Shown: positions 6,796 to 16,739 of the stretch, one piece after another
How the letters are laid out: every line of letters starts with the position of its first letter
How positions within the stretch are numbered: position 1 is the stretch's first letter
Assembly: GCF_013282575.1 (NCBI RefSeq)
Contig: NZ_JAAAYE010000042.1
Coordinates: forward strand, 1-53,462
Direction of reading: 5' to 3'
DNA length: 53,462 bases
From: Paraburkholderia sp. NMBU_R16
GTDB taxonomy: Bacteria > Pseudomonadota > Gammaproteobacteria > Burkholderiales > Burkholderiaceae
The notes under the pieces: model-generated
Databases searched by the model: none
What the model saw: only the letters and a program-made list of their open reading frames with translations
Told to the model about the DNA's origin: nothing
Made by a program: the position numbers and the translations under genes

Positions 6796-8544
6796 CTAAT
6801 GCAGCAACCCGAACACAGCAACGCCATCCGTCGCACCCACATACACCTTGCCCAGCGCAATCATCGGCGTGATGAACTTGTTGCCACGCCCCCATTGATC
6901 GCGCGTCCCGGCCTGATTGCTGTTGTAAAGTTCGTTGCCGAGGTTGCCCGCGTCGTACGCATGCAGTACGCCCGTACTGCCGTTTTCCGCGGCCCATACG
7001 ATGCCGTTCGTCGCACCGTTGGCCGAGATCGCCGGCGTCGTGCCCGGATAGGGAAAAGTCGTCGGACTCCTCGAAGCCGCGGTCGATGCGAGCAGTGCAT
7101 TCGTGATCGGCAAGGCCTTGAGATTGTCGTTGAGCCCGCCGTAGTACACCACACCGTTGTAGTACGCCGGCGAGCCCCAGATGCCACCGCCCAGCGTGCC
7201 CGTCAACTCCTGCCAGATGTGGTCCCCCGCAGCGTCGAACTTGCCCATCGCATCGCGATCGACGACATAGATCTTGTTGTTCTTGCCCGCAGCGACAGCC
7301 AGATGCTTGACGGTGCCGTCCGCCGCCACCTCGTCGGGCAGCAGCAAGGGTCCGCCTGAACCGAAATCGTCGTCGGCATTCGATTCGGCTACGGTATTCG
7401 ACATCGCGAAGTAATCGGTGACGGCGAGCGACGCAGCCGACAGCTTCATGAAGGCATTGCCGAAATCGCCGCCGCTCGGCATGCCCTGCGCATTGAGCGT
7501 CGTATCGAACGTGCCGTTGCCATCGACGACGAAAATCGACGTACCGTCGGAAGCCATCCCGGAGCCCGCCATCCACACGGATCCGGCGCTACCGTTCGGC
7601 GCGATGTTGAGCACGCCCGTTTGCTGCAGCGTACTGGCGCTGTAGGACATGATCCAGCCCGTATAAGGGCCGTTCATGCAGTGGGAAGTCCATCCGGTGT
7701 AAATCTTGTCGCCGACGAGCGTCAGCGCGGCACGTTCGGTATGCAGCGACGGATCGAACCGCAGCACGCCGTTCGAGCCTTCGCTTCCGTTGCCGGGAAC
7801 GCTCGCGCCGATCTCGTTGGGGCCGCCCAGCACTTCTGTACCCGTCGACAAATCGAGTGCATGCAGTCGATGGTGGTAGCCGCCGCTTGCATCCCGCGTC
7901 ATTGCGACGGCATAGAGCACGCCGTTCGAGCCGCGGTTGCGGTCGATCACCGGTGTAGCGGTGATACCGATTTCCGGCGTGAAGTCCTGACACCCATGGT
8001 CGTCGCTCGGCGTTTCCCCGTTGCCCACAAGCGAGACATGCCATAGGAGTGCCAACGTGTCGGCATCGTAGGCGTAGACGCTATCGTGCTCGGTCGCGAC
8101 ATAGACGACGTTGTGCGCAGCCCCGCCGATCGACTGATTCGTGACGAAGAGAGGTTGCGCATCCACTTTGCCATCGGCCGCCAGGAAACCCACTTTGCCG
8201 AACGTCGCAGCGCGCACGTTGGCCGGCGTCAGCGTCGTCTCGGCCAGCATCTCGCCCGTACGGGCTAGGTCATTGTGGTGCATCAGTACGTCGGTGGCGA
8301 AGGCCATGCCGCCACCGCCACCCGGGCTGCCGCTACCCGTTCCGCCGCCCGCGCCAGTTCCGCCGCCGGCCCCGGTTCCACCGCCACCCGCGCCGCCTCC
8401 GAGCGCCGCCATCTCGCTGCTACCGGAGCCACCTCCACCGCAAGACACACAGATGCCCGCGGTCAAAAGCCATATTCCCAGACGTCTCGCGCGTTGGGCC
8501 AGCAGGCGCCGCCTTTCGTCGCGCTCGGGCTGCAGAGCTCGCAT
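6796..8544 (-). CDS. outer-surface lipoprotein with PQQ-type beta-propeller
   Basis: A 582-residue protein. The start at 8544 puts a basic N-terminus and hydrophobic stretch (GIWLLTAGICVSC) before Cys35, a plausible lipid-attachment cysteine although the residue three before it is an unusual cysteine. A glycine-rich linker covers about residues 36-80. The rest has repeated strand motifs such as VVYVATEHDSVYAYDADT and NKIYVVDRDAMGKFDAAG, as in PQQ-like eight-bladed propellers. The residues that bind PQQ in alcohol dehydrogenases are not evident, so it is more likely a structural or binding propeller. The frame is open upstream to 8760 but without protein character. No operon partner. Confidence 0.75.
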   Translation of the reverse strand: MRALQPERDERRRLLAQRARRLGIWLLTAGICVSCGGGGSGSSEMAALGGGAGGGGTGAGGGTGAGGGTGSGSPGGGGGMAFATDVLMHHNDLARTGEMLAETTLTPANVRAATFGKVGFLAADGKVDAQPLFVTNQSIGGAAHNVVYVATEHDSVYAYDADTLALLWHVSLVGNGETPSDDHGCQDFTPEIGITATPVIDRNRGSNGVLYAVAMTRDASGGYHHRLHALDLSTGTEVLGGPNEIGASVPGNGSEGSNGVLRFDPSLHTERAALTLVGDKIYTGWTSHCMNGPYTGWIMSYSASTLQQTGVLNIAPNGSAGSVWMAGSGMASDGTSIFVVDGNGTFDTTLNAQGMPSGGDFGNAFMKLSAASLAVTDYFAMSNTVAESNADDDFGSGGPLLLPDEVAADGTVKHLAVAAGKNNKIYVVDRDAMGKFDAAGDHIWQELTGTLGGGIWGSPAYYNGVVYYGGLNDNLKALPITNALLASTAASRSPTTFPYPGTTPAISANGATNGIVWAAENGSTGVLHAYDAGNLGNELYNSNQAGTRDQWGRGNKFITPMIALGKVYVGATDGVAVFGLLH

Positions 8545-8798
8545 GCCAATCTCCGTTCCCGGCGAACGCCAGACGATCGCAAAAACGTCGGCCGGCGCAT
8601 CGTCAGAGGCTTCGATGGTACGAAGCCGCAAAAAGCGTAGCGCGACATTGCAGCGCATTCGTCCGCCATCGTTGCCCGTTTGCGTGCCCCTTTTTTCGCC
8701 ACGCCCTGAATTTTTTCGTTGACCGGCTGTCGATGCATCGTCACGCGTTTCGGGCGACAATCGATGCCCGACTCATTCCCTCCCTCCGATTGAAGTCG

Positions 8799-9020
8799 AT
8801 GGAACGGTATTTCGTATCTCGCACCAGCGCCGTCGCGTTGCTCGTCGATGCCCGGCGGGCCATCGCTCAGCAGCGCGAAGATAAATTCGCGCACGATGCG
8901 TCGCATTACGAACGGTTGCTCGGCGAGGTCGAACGTCTGTTGCTCGACGTCCGCGTTGGGCGCGTGCTCGAATTCGATCTCGAGTTTCCGTCACGGGTCC
9001 ACGTCATCGTCGCAGACTGA
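8799..9020 (+). CDS. small hypothetical protein
   Basis: A 73-residue protein starting [19 protein letters not shown], mostly helical and charged, ending in a strand-like [12 protein letters not shown] frame from 8733 adds 22 residues that look non-coding. No ribosome site is evident and no family is recognised. Plus-strand codon use is consistent with a gene, and it sits alone between the lipoprotein and trmB. Confidence 0.5.
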   Translation: MERYFVSRTSAVALLVDARRAIAQQREDKFAHDASHYERLLGEVERLLLDVRVGRVLEFDLEFPSRVHVIVAD

Positions 9021-9130
9021 CACTGGCGTCGCGCCGGCCAGCATTGCGCCCGCCCCGCTCTCGTCTACAATCTCGCGCACGTTGCGTCCGCGTCAGGTCG
9101 CAACCCGCCTTCCAATCGACCGTTTTAAAA

Positions 9131-9910
9131 ATGACTCACGATTCCGACGATGACGCCGGCGCGCCTGGCGACGCCCCCCACGCGCGCGCTGCGCACGATG
9201 CCGCGAGCGAAACATCCGACCCCGCGACGGCCAAGCCGCACTTGCGGCGAATTCGCAGCTTCGTCACACGCGCCGGCCGCGTCTCCACGGGCCAACGCCG
9301 CGCGCTCGACGAACTCGGGCCCCGCTTCGTCGTGCCCTACACGGCCGAGCCCGCCGATTGGAACGCGATATTCGGCCGCGAGGCCCCGCGCGTGCTCGAA
9401 ATCGGCTTCGGGATGGGCGCGACGACCGCGGAGATCGCGGCACGGCGCCCCGGCGACGATTTCATCGGTGTCGAGGTGCACGAGCCCGGCGTAGGCGCGC
9501 TGCTCAAGTTGATCGACGAGCAAGGGCTCACGAATATCCGCATCGTTCAGCACGATGCAGTCGAGGTGATCGAGCATATGCTGGCGCCCGCATCGCTCGA
9601 CGGCGTCCATATCTTCTTCCCCGACCCGTGGCACAAGGCACGCCACCATAAACGCCGCTTGATCCAGCCGCCGTTCGTGGCACAGTTGGCTTCGCGGCTG
9701 AAGCCGGGCGCCTATCTGCATTGCGCGACGGACTGGCAGAACTATGCGGAACAAATGCTCGAAGTGTTGAGCGCGGAGCCTTCGCTCGGCAATACCGCCC
9801 AGGACTATGCACCGCGGCCCGAATACCGCCCCGTGACGAAATTCGAGCGCCGCGGGCTGCGCCTTGGGCACGGCGTATGGGATCTCGTATTCAAAAAGCG
9901 CGCAGGGTAA
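9131..9910 (+). CDS. trmB: tRNA (guanine-46-N7)-methyltransferase
   Basis: A 259-residue cytoplasmic SAM-dependent enzyme that methylates G46 in the tRNA variable loop. The SAM-binding motif is [12 protein letters not shown]. The family signature [17 protein letters not shown] is present, and the end [12 protein letters not shown] is typical. The first ~45 residues are a low-complexity acidic, alanine-rich extension. The ATG at 9131 starts MTHDSDDD; a frame open from 9044 adds only uncharacteristic residues. TACAAT at 9066-9071 is a possible -10 box. Confidence 0.95.
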   Translation: MTHDSDDDAGAPGDAPHARAAHDAASETSDPATAKPHLRRIRSFVTRAGRVSTGQRRALDELGPRFVVPYTAEPADWNAIFGREAPRVLEIGFGMGATTAEIAARRPGDDFIGVEVHEPGVGALLKLIDEQGLTNIRIVQHDAVEVIEHMLAPASLDGVHIFFPDPWHKARHHKRRLIQPPFVAQLASRLKPGAYLHCATDWQNYAEQMLEVLSAEPSLGNTAQDYAPRPEYRPVTKFERRGLRLGHGVWDLVFKKRAG

Positions 9911-9943
9911 CGCGCTGGCGCGTCGATGCCGCTGCGCGGATTC

Positions 9944-10780
9944 TCACGCGCGCCAGTCGAGTTCGCCGCTGTAACCGATGACGAGCACGAGCATCCCGAA
10001 CGCGATGCGGTACCAGGCGAATACGGTGAAATCGTGCGTGGCGAGATAGCGCAACAGCCAGCGCACGCACACGAATGCGCTGACGAACGCGGCCACGGTC
10101 CCGACCGTCAGCACGCTGCCCGTGCCCACGAGCGCGCCGTGGCCATGCTTGACGAGCTCGTAGAGCGTTGCGCCGACGATGATGGGAATGGCGAGGAAAA
10201 ACGAAAACTCCGTTGCCACGCGCCGTTCGACGCCGAGAAGCATGGCGCCGATGATCGTCGAGCCCGAGCGCGAGACGCCGGGAATCAATGCGCAGCACTG
10301 CGCGCAGCCGACTTTGAACGCATCGAGCGGCCGCAATTCATCGAGCGAGCCGATCGAGGCGCCTGTCTCGCCGCGCGAACGCTCGCGCGCCTGCGCCCAT
10401 AGAATGACGATTCCACCCATCACGAGCGCGAATGCAACGGGCACCGGCGCAAACAGGGCCCGCTTGATCTGCGCCTCGAAGAGCATGCCGAGCAGGACGG
10501 CGGGTATCGTCGCGATGACGACATTGATGGCGAAGCGCCGCGCGCTGGCATCGGTCAAGAGGCCCGCGACGACGCCCGCGATGCGCCGCCGATACTCCCA
10601 GCACACCGCCAGGATGGCGCCGAACTGGATGACGACGAGGAACGTCTTGGCGCCGCTGCCGTTGAAATCGAGCAGATTGCCGGCCAGGATCAAATGGCCG
10701 GTGCTCGACACCGGCAGGAATTCGGTGATGCCCTCGACGACGCCGAGAACCACCGCCTTCGCGATCAGTATCCAATCCAT
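9944..10780 (-). CDS. uppP: undecaprenyl-diphosphatase
   Basis: A 278-residue membrane protein of the BacA/UppP family, which converts undecaprenyl diphosphate to the monophosphate so that the lipid carrier can be reused for peptidoglycan and surface polysaccharide. The first signature [17 protein letters not shown] lies at residues 16-32, with the catalytic Glu and Ser residues. The second, [11 protein letters not shown], lies in the middle. Several transmembrane segments follow. It ends close to trmB (convergent) and starts 29 bp downstream of the DUF1439 gene on the same strand. Confidence 0.95.
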   Translation of the reverse strand: MDWILIAKAVVLGVVEGITEFLPVSSTGHLILAGNLLDFNGSGAKTFLVVIQFGAILAVCWEYRRRIAGVVAGLLTDASARRFAINVVIATIPAVLLGMLFEAQIKRALFAPVPVAFALVMGGIVILWAQARERSRGETGASIGSLDELRPLDAFKVGCAQCCALIPGVSRSGSTIIGAMLLGVERRVATEFSFFLAIPIIVGATLYELVKHGHGALVGTGSVLTVGTVAAFVSAFVCVRWLLRYLATHDFTVFAWYRIAFGMLVLVIGYSGELDWRA

Positions 10781-10809
10781 CGAGCCTCCGGAGGGCACCG
10801 CGCGCCGAG

Positions 10810-11403
10810 CTATTTCTCGACGATCTGAACGCGTATGCCGTTTGTAAGGATCGTGATTGTACCGGGTTCGAAGGTGGCGCCGGCAAATTGAAGCTCTTCG
10901 GGTTTGAACGTGTAGATCGGATAGCCGTCCAGCCACTGTGCGGCGGCGAGCGCGCCGGCGGCTTCGATCTGCTGCCGGTAGGCCCGTGCCTCGCCGGCGA
11001 CATCGACATGATCGACGCTCGGCGAACGCAGCACGACAGCATGTTGCGCGCCGTCGTACTCGAGCCGACTCGACAGCGTCAGCGCGCCGTCCACCGGGTC
11101 TTGCAGGAACGGGCTGGCGACATGCGCATCGACGGTGATCATCACGCGGTTCGCCTCCGGCGCGAGGCCGACCACCGGATTCGTCAATGCCAGATCGAAT
11201 AGCTGCGATACGTCGCGGTGGTAGGGAAACTTGCGTGCGACCGCGGCCTGCACCTGCCGCTGCGAGAATGTGTAGTGATCGGGGATGAAAGGAAACGTGC
11301 GGCTCGCGCAGGCCGAGAAAGGCGCGGCAAACGCGGCCGCGGCGCCGAGCGTCACAACCGTCCGCACGAATTTTCGTCGGTGCGAACGAACGACATCCGT
11401 CAT
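10810..11403 (-). CDS. DUF1439 (YceB-like) lipoprotein
   Basis: A 197-residue protein with an N-terminal hydrophobic stretch ending AAPFSAC, giving a probable lipidated Cys32. The body has features of the DUF1439/YceB family: [17 protein letters not shown] near the start, then an alternating strand pattern ([10 protein letters not shown]) and a C-terminal part with [17 protein letters not shown]. Family members are small periplasm-facing lipoproteins of unclear role that may bind lipid. Its ATG overlaps the stop of the YkgJ-like gene (ATGA), so the two are co-transcribed. Confidence 0.8.
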   Translation of the reverse strand: MTDVVRSHRRKFVRTVVTLGAAAAFAAPFSACASRTFPFIPDHYTFSQRQVQAAVARKFPYHRDVSQLFDLALTNPVVGLAPEANRVMITVDAHVASPFLQDPVDGALTLSSRLEYDGAQHAVVLRSPSVDHVDVAGEARAYRQQIEAAGALAAAQWLDGYPIYTFKPEELQFAGATFEPGTITILTNGIRVQIVEK

Positions 11404-11744
11404 GCAGCTTCTCCGTATTCAGATGATTGGGGGGCCGGCGCATCCGTGGCCGGCCTCGTCAGTTCCTCGAGCCGGAATAGCCAGGCGAGCGCCTCGTTGC
11501 GCGAGGTGCCGCACATCTGCGCTTCCGGCTGCAGTCCCACGCAGCATGCCGGACGCTCGGGGCGGCCAAAGATCGCGCAACGATTGTCGTCGTCGAGCTG
11601 AACACAGCGTACGCCAGCCGGCTTGCCCTGCGGCATGCCCGGAATCGGGCTCGTGATCGATGGCGCGATGCAGCAGGCGCCACAGCCAGGGCGGCAGGCA
11701 TGCGCCTCGCCGGTTGGAGGCGTCATCGATACATCGGTTGCCAC
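11400..11744 (-). CDS. YkgJ-type cysteine-cluster protein
   Basis: A 114-residue protein with the spaced cysteines of the YkgJ/UPF0153 family: CRPGCGACC near the start, [13 protein letters not shown] in the middle and a later MCG. These probably chelate zinc or an iron-sulfur cluster. The GTG at 11744 was preferred because GAGG lies about nine bases before it; the ATG at 11726 (six codons in) has no ribosome site. Longer upstream frames have no protein character. The stop overlaps the DUF1439 start. The function of the family is unknown. Confidence 0.8.
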   Translation of the reverse strand: MATDVSMTPPTGEAHACRPGCGACCIAPSITSPIPGMPQGKPAGVRCVQLDDDNRCAIFGRPERPACCVGLQPEAQMCGTSRNEALAWLFRLEELTRPATDAPAPQSSEYGEAA

Positions 11745-11840
11745 AGCGTGAATCCTCGGTACAAATGATGAAATCGGTTCGCCACAATCGGCGTCCCGGT
11801 GCGATATCTCAAGCGGCATTGTGCCTGCGTTCGCGCCCAG

Positions 11841-12176
11841 ATGCCCGAAGCCGCCGCGGTGCAGCCGACCTTGGTACAGTGGATGTTTTGCGGCATTCAG
11901 CTCGACGAGAACCGAATCATGCGCGGCACGAAGGCAATCTACGCAGTCGAACGACTCAAAACACGCAGCGGCAACAGCGCCTACGCCGCCCTGAGCCTGC
12001 CCGGCGGCGTTTTCCGCCTCGTGGATCGCTCGGGCGGCGCCGAGCGCACCGTCGGCGAGCCGATGCCGCTCGATGCGTTCGTCGCGTTCGTCGATTCGCT
12101 GTCCCCCGCGCAGCCGAAAAAACAAAGCAAGCTCGACGCAGCCTTCGACGCCCAGATCAAGCGCAGCCGGCGCTGA
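11841..12176 (+). CDS. small conserved basic protein, function unknown
   Basis: A 111-residue protein, basic at its end ([10 protein letters not shown]). The centre [20 protein letters not shown] and [20 protein letters not shown] looks like a compact beta-rich domain. The start is uncertain: the ATG at 11841 is used here, but one at 11883 ([11 protein letters not shown]) is equally possible and neither has a clear ribosome site. It is divergent from the YkgJ-like gene and leads toward the PCMT-like gene. No named family is recognised. Confidence 0.6.
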   Translation: MPEAAAVQPTLVQWMFCGIQLDENRIMRGTKAIYAVERLKTRSGNSAYAALSLPGGVFRLVDRSGGAERTVGEPMPLDAFVAFVDSLSPAQPKKQSKLDAAFDAQIKRSRR

Positions 12177-12304
12177 GCCTCCCGGCCGAGCCGCCGCCAC
12201 GGCCGGCGTGCCCCGCCCGGCGCCGATCGGCGGTTTGGTACAATCCCGCAGTTTCTCTCATTCAAGCTGTCGAACCGCTTTCGTCTCAAGCCCGTCAAGC
12301 CGCC

Positions 12305-12958
12305 ATGAACATCGAGCAAGCCCGTTTCAACATGATCGAGCAGCAAATCCGCCCCTGGGACGTGTTGGACCAGGATGTGCTGAATCTGCTCGCGATCGTC
12401 AAACGCGAAAACTTCGTCCCCGCCGCCTATCGCGAACTCGCCTTCGCGGACCTCGAACTGCCGCTGCCCGAGGGCCAGCACATGTTCGCGCCGCGCGTCG
12501 AGGCGCGCGTGCTGCAGGAGCTGGCCGTCAAAAAGCACGAGAGCGTGCTCGAAATCGGCGCGGGCTCGGGCTATATGGCGGCATTGCTCGCGCATCGTGC
12601 CCGCCACGTCCTGACGATCGACATCAAGCCCGAACTCGCCGAACTGGCTAAGCACAATCTCGCCGCGAACGGCGTGTTGAACGCCCAGGTCGAAACCGGT
12701 GACGGCGCTCGCGGCTGGATCGGCGCGGCGCCCTACGATGTCATCTGTGTCTCTGGAGGACTGCCGGTGCTGCCGCAGGAAATGCTCGAGCAGTTGAAGG
12801 TCGGCGGCCGCCTCGCCGCCTTCGTCGGTGTCGCACCGGTCATGAAAGCCCAGATCATCACGCGCATCGACGAGAAACAATTTCGCGTGGTGGATGTCTT
12901 CGAAACGTACGTCGAGCCGCTCATCAACGCCGTCGAGCCGCCGCGCTTCAAGTTCTGA
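12305..12958 (+). CDS. protein-L-isoaspartate O-methyltransferase family protein
   Basis: A 217-residue SAM-dependent methyltransferase of the PCMT family, which repairs isoaspartyl residues in aged proteins. The SAM motif is SVLEIGAGSGYMAALLA. The N-terminus ARFNMIEQQIRPWDVLDQDV is that of the Pcm-like branch common in Proteobacteria. In this branch the usual catalytic motif is altered, so the substrate may not be isoaspartate. TACAAT at 12239-12244 may be its -10 box. The rhodanese gene follows after 68 bp on the same strand. Confidence 0.85.
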   Translation: MNIEQARFNMIEQQIRPWDVLDQDVLNLLAIVKRENFVPAAYRELAFADLELPLPEGQHMFAPRVEARVLQELAVKKHESVLEIGAGSGYMAALLAHRARHVLTIDIKPELAELAKHNLAANGVLNAQVETGDGARGWIGAAPYDVICVSGGLPVLPQEMLEQLKVGGRLAAFVGVAPVMKAQIITRIDEKQFRVVDVFETYVEPLINAVEPPRFKF

Positions 12959-13026
12959 CCCAGACAAAGGCCGCAATCCTTGCCGGGGGCGGCACTGCCG
13001 CCCCGCCTACCCGACCGAGTGCCCCG

Positions 13027-13350
13027 ATGCAAAACGTGACCGCCCCCGACCTCGCCCAATGGCTGGCTGACGATGCGCGCCCCTCGCCCGTGCTGCTCGA
13101 CGTGCGCGAGCCGTGGGAACTCGCCACGGCCGCCATCGGCGGCGCCGTCTCGATTCCGATGCGCGAGATTCCCGCCCGCAGCGAAGAGCTCGACGACGAA
13201 ACGCCGATCGTCTGCATTTGCCATCACGGCGCTCGCAGCGCGAATGTGGCGATGTTCCTCGAATCGCGCGGCTTCAAGCAGGTGTTCAACCTGCAAGGCG
13301 GCATCGACGCCTGGTCGCGCCAGGTCGATCCGGCCGTGCCGACTTACTGA
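13027..13350 (+). CDS. single-domain rhodanese
   Basis: A 107-residue cytoplasmic sulfurtransferase domain. LLDVREPWE (residues 23-31) and the active-site loop CHHGARS with Cys65 are intact, as in GlpE-like thiosulfate sulfurtransferases that carry a persulfide on the cysteine. It probably shares a transcript with the PCMT-like gene and is followed at once by a strong terminator, so it ends this operon. Confidence 0.9.
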   Translation: MQNVTAPDLAQWLADDARPSPVLLDVREPWELATAAIGGAVSIPMREIPARSEELDDETPIVCICHHGARSANVAMFLESRGFKQVFNLQGGIDAWSRQVDPAVPTY

Positions 13351-13387
13351 GTACGCCGAAGCAAGCCTTTCGAAGTTCGATCGATAA

Positions 13388-13413
13388 ACGCCGGCCGCCG
13401 CGCCGGCGTTTTG
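13388..13413 (+). terminator. rho-independent terminator
   Basis: An 8-bp stem ACGCCGGC / GCCGGCGT with a 6-base loop, followed by TTTTG. It lies 37 bp after the rhodanese stop and separates that operon from the urea block. Confidence 0.8.
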
Positions 13414-13476
13414 TCTTTCAGCGAGCTACACACTTCACCATCTTCACTCACGCCGCGCCTCATCTCTGCGCGCGAG

Positions 13477-13523
13477 GCACCGCGACGATGCGCGCGCACC
13501 CGGTTCGCGCACCAATTTCGCGC
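13477..13523 (+). promoter_or_regulatory. tandem NtrC-like sites upstream of urtA
   Basis: Three motifs beginning GCACC, each followed by five bases and a right half ending in GC, start at 13477 (right half GATGC), 13496 (CGCGC) and 13509 (CGCGC). The ideal NtrC site is GCAC-N7-GTGC, so the left halves match and the right halves are degenerate. They lie 65-110 bp upstream of the sigma-54 promoter, the usual enhancer distance. Confidence 0.4.
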
Positions 13524-13587
13524 CTTCCCGCCCCTGACCTGCTTGTCCTGTTAGCGCCAAGGCTGTGCGTGCGCGCCGTTTTCGTCG

Positions 13588-13604
13588 CTGGCACACAGCT
13601 TGCG
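13588..13604 (+). promoter_or_regulatory. sigma-54 promoter for the urt operon
   Basis: CTGGCACACAGCTTGCG fits the -24/-12 consensus YTGGCACGNNNNTTGCW at all key places: TGGCA, the GG and GC pairs, and the spacing. Transcription would start near 13615, leaving an ~85-base leader before urtA. The region 13414-13699 contains no gene and serves as the control region. Confidence 0.7.
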
Positions 13605-13699
13605 ATGGTCGGCGGGCCGAAGACGCAGCACCTCTTCGGCCGCTTATTTAGCAGTCCTATCCCTATAAATCGCATCTCACCCACGGCAAGGGGAAGCAC

Positions 13700-14995
13700 A
13701 TGAAACGTCGCAGCTTGTTGAAGCTCGGCACGGCATCGGGCGCACTCGCACTGGCAGGACAGATTCCGTTTGCACGGGCCGAATCGAAAGGCCCCATCAA
13801 AGTCGGCGTACTGCATTCGCTGTCGGGCACGATGGCGATCTCTGAAACGTCGCTCAAGGACACCGCGCTGATGACGATCGCCGACATCAATGCCAAAGGC
13901 GGCGTCATGGGCCGGCCGATCGAGCCCGTGGTCGTCGATCCGGCCTCCAACTGGCCGCTGTTCGCCGAGAAAGCCCGCCAGTTGCTGACGCAGGACAAGG
14001 TCGCATGCGTGTTCGGATGCTGGACCTCCGTGTCGCGCAAATCGGTGTTGCCGGTCTTCGAGGAACTCAACGGGCTGCTCTATTACCCCGTGCAATACGA
14101 AGGCGAGGAGATGTCGCGCAACGTCTTCTATACGGGTGCAGCGCCGAATCAGCAGGCGATCCCCGCCGTCGAGTACCTGATGAGCCCCGAAGGCGGCGGC
14201 GCGAAGCGCTTTTTCCTGCTCGGCACCGACTACGTCTATCCGCGCACGACGAACAAGATCCTGCGTGCGTTCCTCCATTCGAAGGGTGTGAAGGACGCCG
14301 ATATCCAGGAGGTCTATACACCGTTCGGCCACAGCGATTATCAAACGATCGTCGCCAACATCAAGAGCTTCGCGCAAGGCGGCAAGACGACGGTCGTCTC
14401 GACGATCAACGGCGATTCGAACGTGCCGTTCTACAAGGAACTCGGCAACCAGGGGCTCAAAGCCACGGACGTGCCCGTCGTCGCGTTTTCGGTGGGCGAA
14501 GAGGAGCTGCGCGGCATCGATACGAAACCGCTCGTCGGCCACCTCGCCGCATGGAACTACTTCATGTCCGTCAAAGCCGGCGAGAACAACAAGTTCAAGT
14601 CGCAGTGGGCGGAATGGGTGGCGTCGCAAAAGCTGGCGGGCGGCACGAAGCGCGTCACCAACGATCCGATGGAAGCGACCTTCGTCGGCATCCATATGTG
14701 GAAGCAGGCTGTCGAAAAAGCCAAGAGCACCGATGTCGACAAAGTCCGCACGGCCATGATCGGCCAGACGTTCAATGCGCCTTCCGGATTTGTCCTGTCG
14801 ATGGACGGAAACCATCATTTGCACAAGCCCGTGATGATCGGCGAAATCCGCGGCGACGGCCAATTCAACGTCGTCTGGAAGACCAAGCAGGCCATCCGTG
14901 CGCAACCGTGGAGCCCCTATATCGCGGGCAACCAGGGCAAGCCCGATGTGGTCGCCTCGATTCCCGGTTTCCTGCGCCGGCGCGCCGTCGCCTAA
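13700..14995 (+). CDS. urtA: urea ABC transporter, substrate-binding protein
   Basis: A 431-residue periplasmic protein that captures urea for the UrtBCDE transporter. The N-terminus KRRSLLKLGTASGALALAG resembles a twin-arginine signal, ending near ARA at 26. The body is a type I periplasmic fold with IKVGVLHSLSGTMAISE, the family hallmark, and long stretches typical of UrtA (GCWTSVSRKSVLPVFEE, LLYYPVQYEGEE, LGTDYVYPRTTNKI). AAGGGGAAGCAC precedes the ATG. It is the first gene of the urt operon and follows a sigma-54 promoter, which fits nitrogen regulation. Confidence 0.95.
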   Translation: MKRRSLLKLGTASGALALAGQIPFARAESKGPIKVGVLHSLSGTMAISETSLKDTALMTIADINAKGGVMGRPIEPVVVDPASNWPLFAEKARQLLTQDKVACVFGCWTSVSRKSVLPVFEELNGLLYYPVQYEGEEMSRNVFYTGAAPNQQAIPAVEYLMSPEGGGAKRFFLLGTDYVYPRTTNKILRAFLHSKGVKDADIQEVYTPFGHSDYQTIVANIKSFAQGGKTTVVSTINGDSNVPFYKELGNQGLKATDVPVVAFSVGEEELRGIDTKPLVGHLAAWNYFMSVKAGENNKFKSQWAEWVASQKLAGGTKRVTNDPMEATFVGIHMWKQAVEKAKSTDVDKVRTAMIGQTFNAPSGFVLSMDGNHHLHKPVMIGEIRGDGQFNVVWKTKQAIRAQPWSPYIAGNQGKPDVVASIPGFLRRRAVA

Positions 14996-15125
14996 CGCGG
15001 CGTTCGTTGTCCACACGATGCCGGTCTGAAGAGCGGGCGCGCCGCACGCGTCGCCGCGCCCGCTCTCGCGAATCGCACTCACGCACTCACGCATTCCCGC
15101 TCAACTCTCCCACGGCGCGTCATTC

Positions 15126-16739
15126 ATGATCGCTCGCTTACGTTATTGCCTGTGCGCTGCGCCGCTCCTTTTCGCGCTCGTCGTCAGCGCCGCTCATGCG
15201 CTGACGCCCGCCGAACTCGAGCCGCTCGCGGGCGACGATTTCGAAGAAAAATCGGCGGCCATCGACAAGCTCGTCGCCATGCACGATCCTGCTTCGTTAG
15301 CAGTCCTCAACGCACTGGCCGACAACCGCGCGCTGGCCGGCACATCGGCTCAGGTGCTGATTCAGGATAGCGACGATGCCGATCACGCCCGCGATGCGAT
15401 AACGGGCAAGACGGTCACGATCGGCGATGCACAACCGATCACACTGAACAACTTGTTGCGCAGCAAGGTATCGGGCGCGCTGGCGGGCCTGCGGCTCGCC
15501 TCGCCCGATCCGCAGGCGCGCCGCGCCGCTATCGAGGCATTGCTCGCCAACCCCGATCCGTCGATGAAGCCGCTCATCGACAGCGCCCGCGCGAAAGAAA
15601 CGGATCCGGCGCTCAAGCGGCGCCTCGATACGCTCTGGGCCATGACGGCGCTTTCGGACCGCGATGCCGCCAAACGCCTGGAAGCGGCTACGCTCGTCGC
15701 GGCCCGTCGCGACCCGGACATGTATGCGCTGCTGCGTCCCCTCGTCGCGAAAGAAGCCGACGGCACGTTCGCCGAACCCGACGCACGCGTGCGCGAGGCC
15801 GCGCAAAAAGGGATCGACGCGCTCGATTCGATGGCGCGCGAAAGCCGCATCGCCGGTACGGTCTTCGCGGGCATCTCGCTCGGCAGCGTGCTGCTGCTCG
15901 CGGCGCTCGGGCTCGCCATCACGTACGGCGTCATCGGCGTCATCAACATGGCCCACGGCGAATTCCTGATGATCGGCGCGTACGCCACCTACCTCGTGCA
16001 GAACCTCTTTCAGCGCTATGCACCCGGCGCCTTCGACTGGTATCCGCTCGTGGCCGTCCCCGCGGCGTTCCTCGCCGCGGCCGCCGTCGGCATCGTCATC
16101 GAGCGGCTCGTCATCCGGCACCTGTACGGCAGGCCGCTCGAAACGCTGTTGACGACGTTCGGCGTCAGCCTCGTGCTGATGCAGGCAACGCGCTCGATCT
16201 TCGGCGCGCAAAACGTGCAAGTTGCCAATCCGCATTGGATGACGGGCGGCGTCGCGTTGTTTCCCGACCTGATCCTGCCGTACAACCGCCTCACGATTCT
16301 CGCTTTCTCGCTGGCCGTGATCGCCATCGCATGGGCGGTGCTCACGCGCACGCGGTTGGGACTCTTCGTGCGCGCGGTCACGCAAAACCGCAGCATGGCC
16401 GCCTGCGTGGGCATCAAGACAGCGCTCATCGACTCATACGCGTTCGCATTCGGCGCCGGCATTGCCGGGCTCGGCGGCTGCGCGCTCTCGCAAATCGGCA
16501 ACGTCGGCCCCGATCTCGGGCAAAGCTATATCGTCGACTCGTTCATGGCCGTCGTCCTCGGCGGCGTAGGGCAGCTTGCGGGTACGGTGCTCGGCAGCTT
16601 CGGTCTCGGACTGCTCGCCAAGGCGATCGAGCCGTTCTCGGGCCCCGTGCTCGCGAAAATTGCCGTGCTCGTGCTGATCGTGCTGTTCATCCAGAAGCGC
16701 CCGCAAGGTCTTTTCGCTCTGAAAGGACGTAGCGCATGA
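15126..16739 (+). CDS. urtB: urea ABC transporter, permease UrtB
   Basis: A 537-residue inner-membrane permease. A signal-like segment (1-25) is followed by a ~210-residue soluble region of helical repeats (25-235) before the LivH-type permease domain. That long N-terminal extension is usual for UrtB and is probably periplasmic. The permease part begins FAGISLGSVLLLAALGLAIT and includes NMAHGEFLMIGAYATYL, the membrane-loop motif of branched-chain amino acid type permeases. Its end overlaps urtC as ATGA. It pairs with UrtC to form the urea channel. Confidence 0.93.
   Translation: MIARLRYCLCAAPLLFALVVSAAHALTPAELEPLAGDDFEEKSAAIDKLVAMHDPASLAVLNALADNRALAGTSAQVLIQDSDDADHARDAITGKTVTIGDAQPITLNNLLRSKVSGALAGLRLASPDPQARRAAIEALLANPDPSMKPLIDSARAKETDPALKRRLDTLWAMTALSDRDAAKRLEAATLVAARRDPDMYALLRPLVAKEADGTFAEPDARVREAAQKGIDALDSMARESRIAGTVFAGISLGSVLLLAALGLAITYGVIGVINMAHGEFLMIGAYATYLVQNLFQRYAPGAFDWYPLVAVPAAFLAAAAVGIVIERLVIRHLYGRPLETLLTTFGVSLVLMQATRSIFGAQNVQVANPHWMTGGVALFPDLILPYNRLTILAFSLAVIAIAWAVLTRTRLGLFVRAVTQNRSMAACVGIKTALIDSYAFAFGAGIAGLGGCALSQIGNVGPDLGQSYIVDSFMAVVLGGVGQLAGTVLGSFGLGLLAKAIEPFSGPVLAKIAVLVLIVLFIQKRPQGLFALKGRSA

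Noticed and set aside
8330-8420. GC-rich repeats as a repeat array
   Set aside because: They encode the glycine-rich linker of the lipoprotein on the minus strand.
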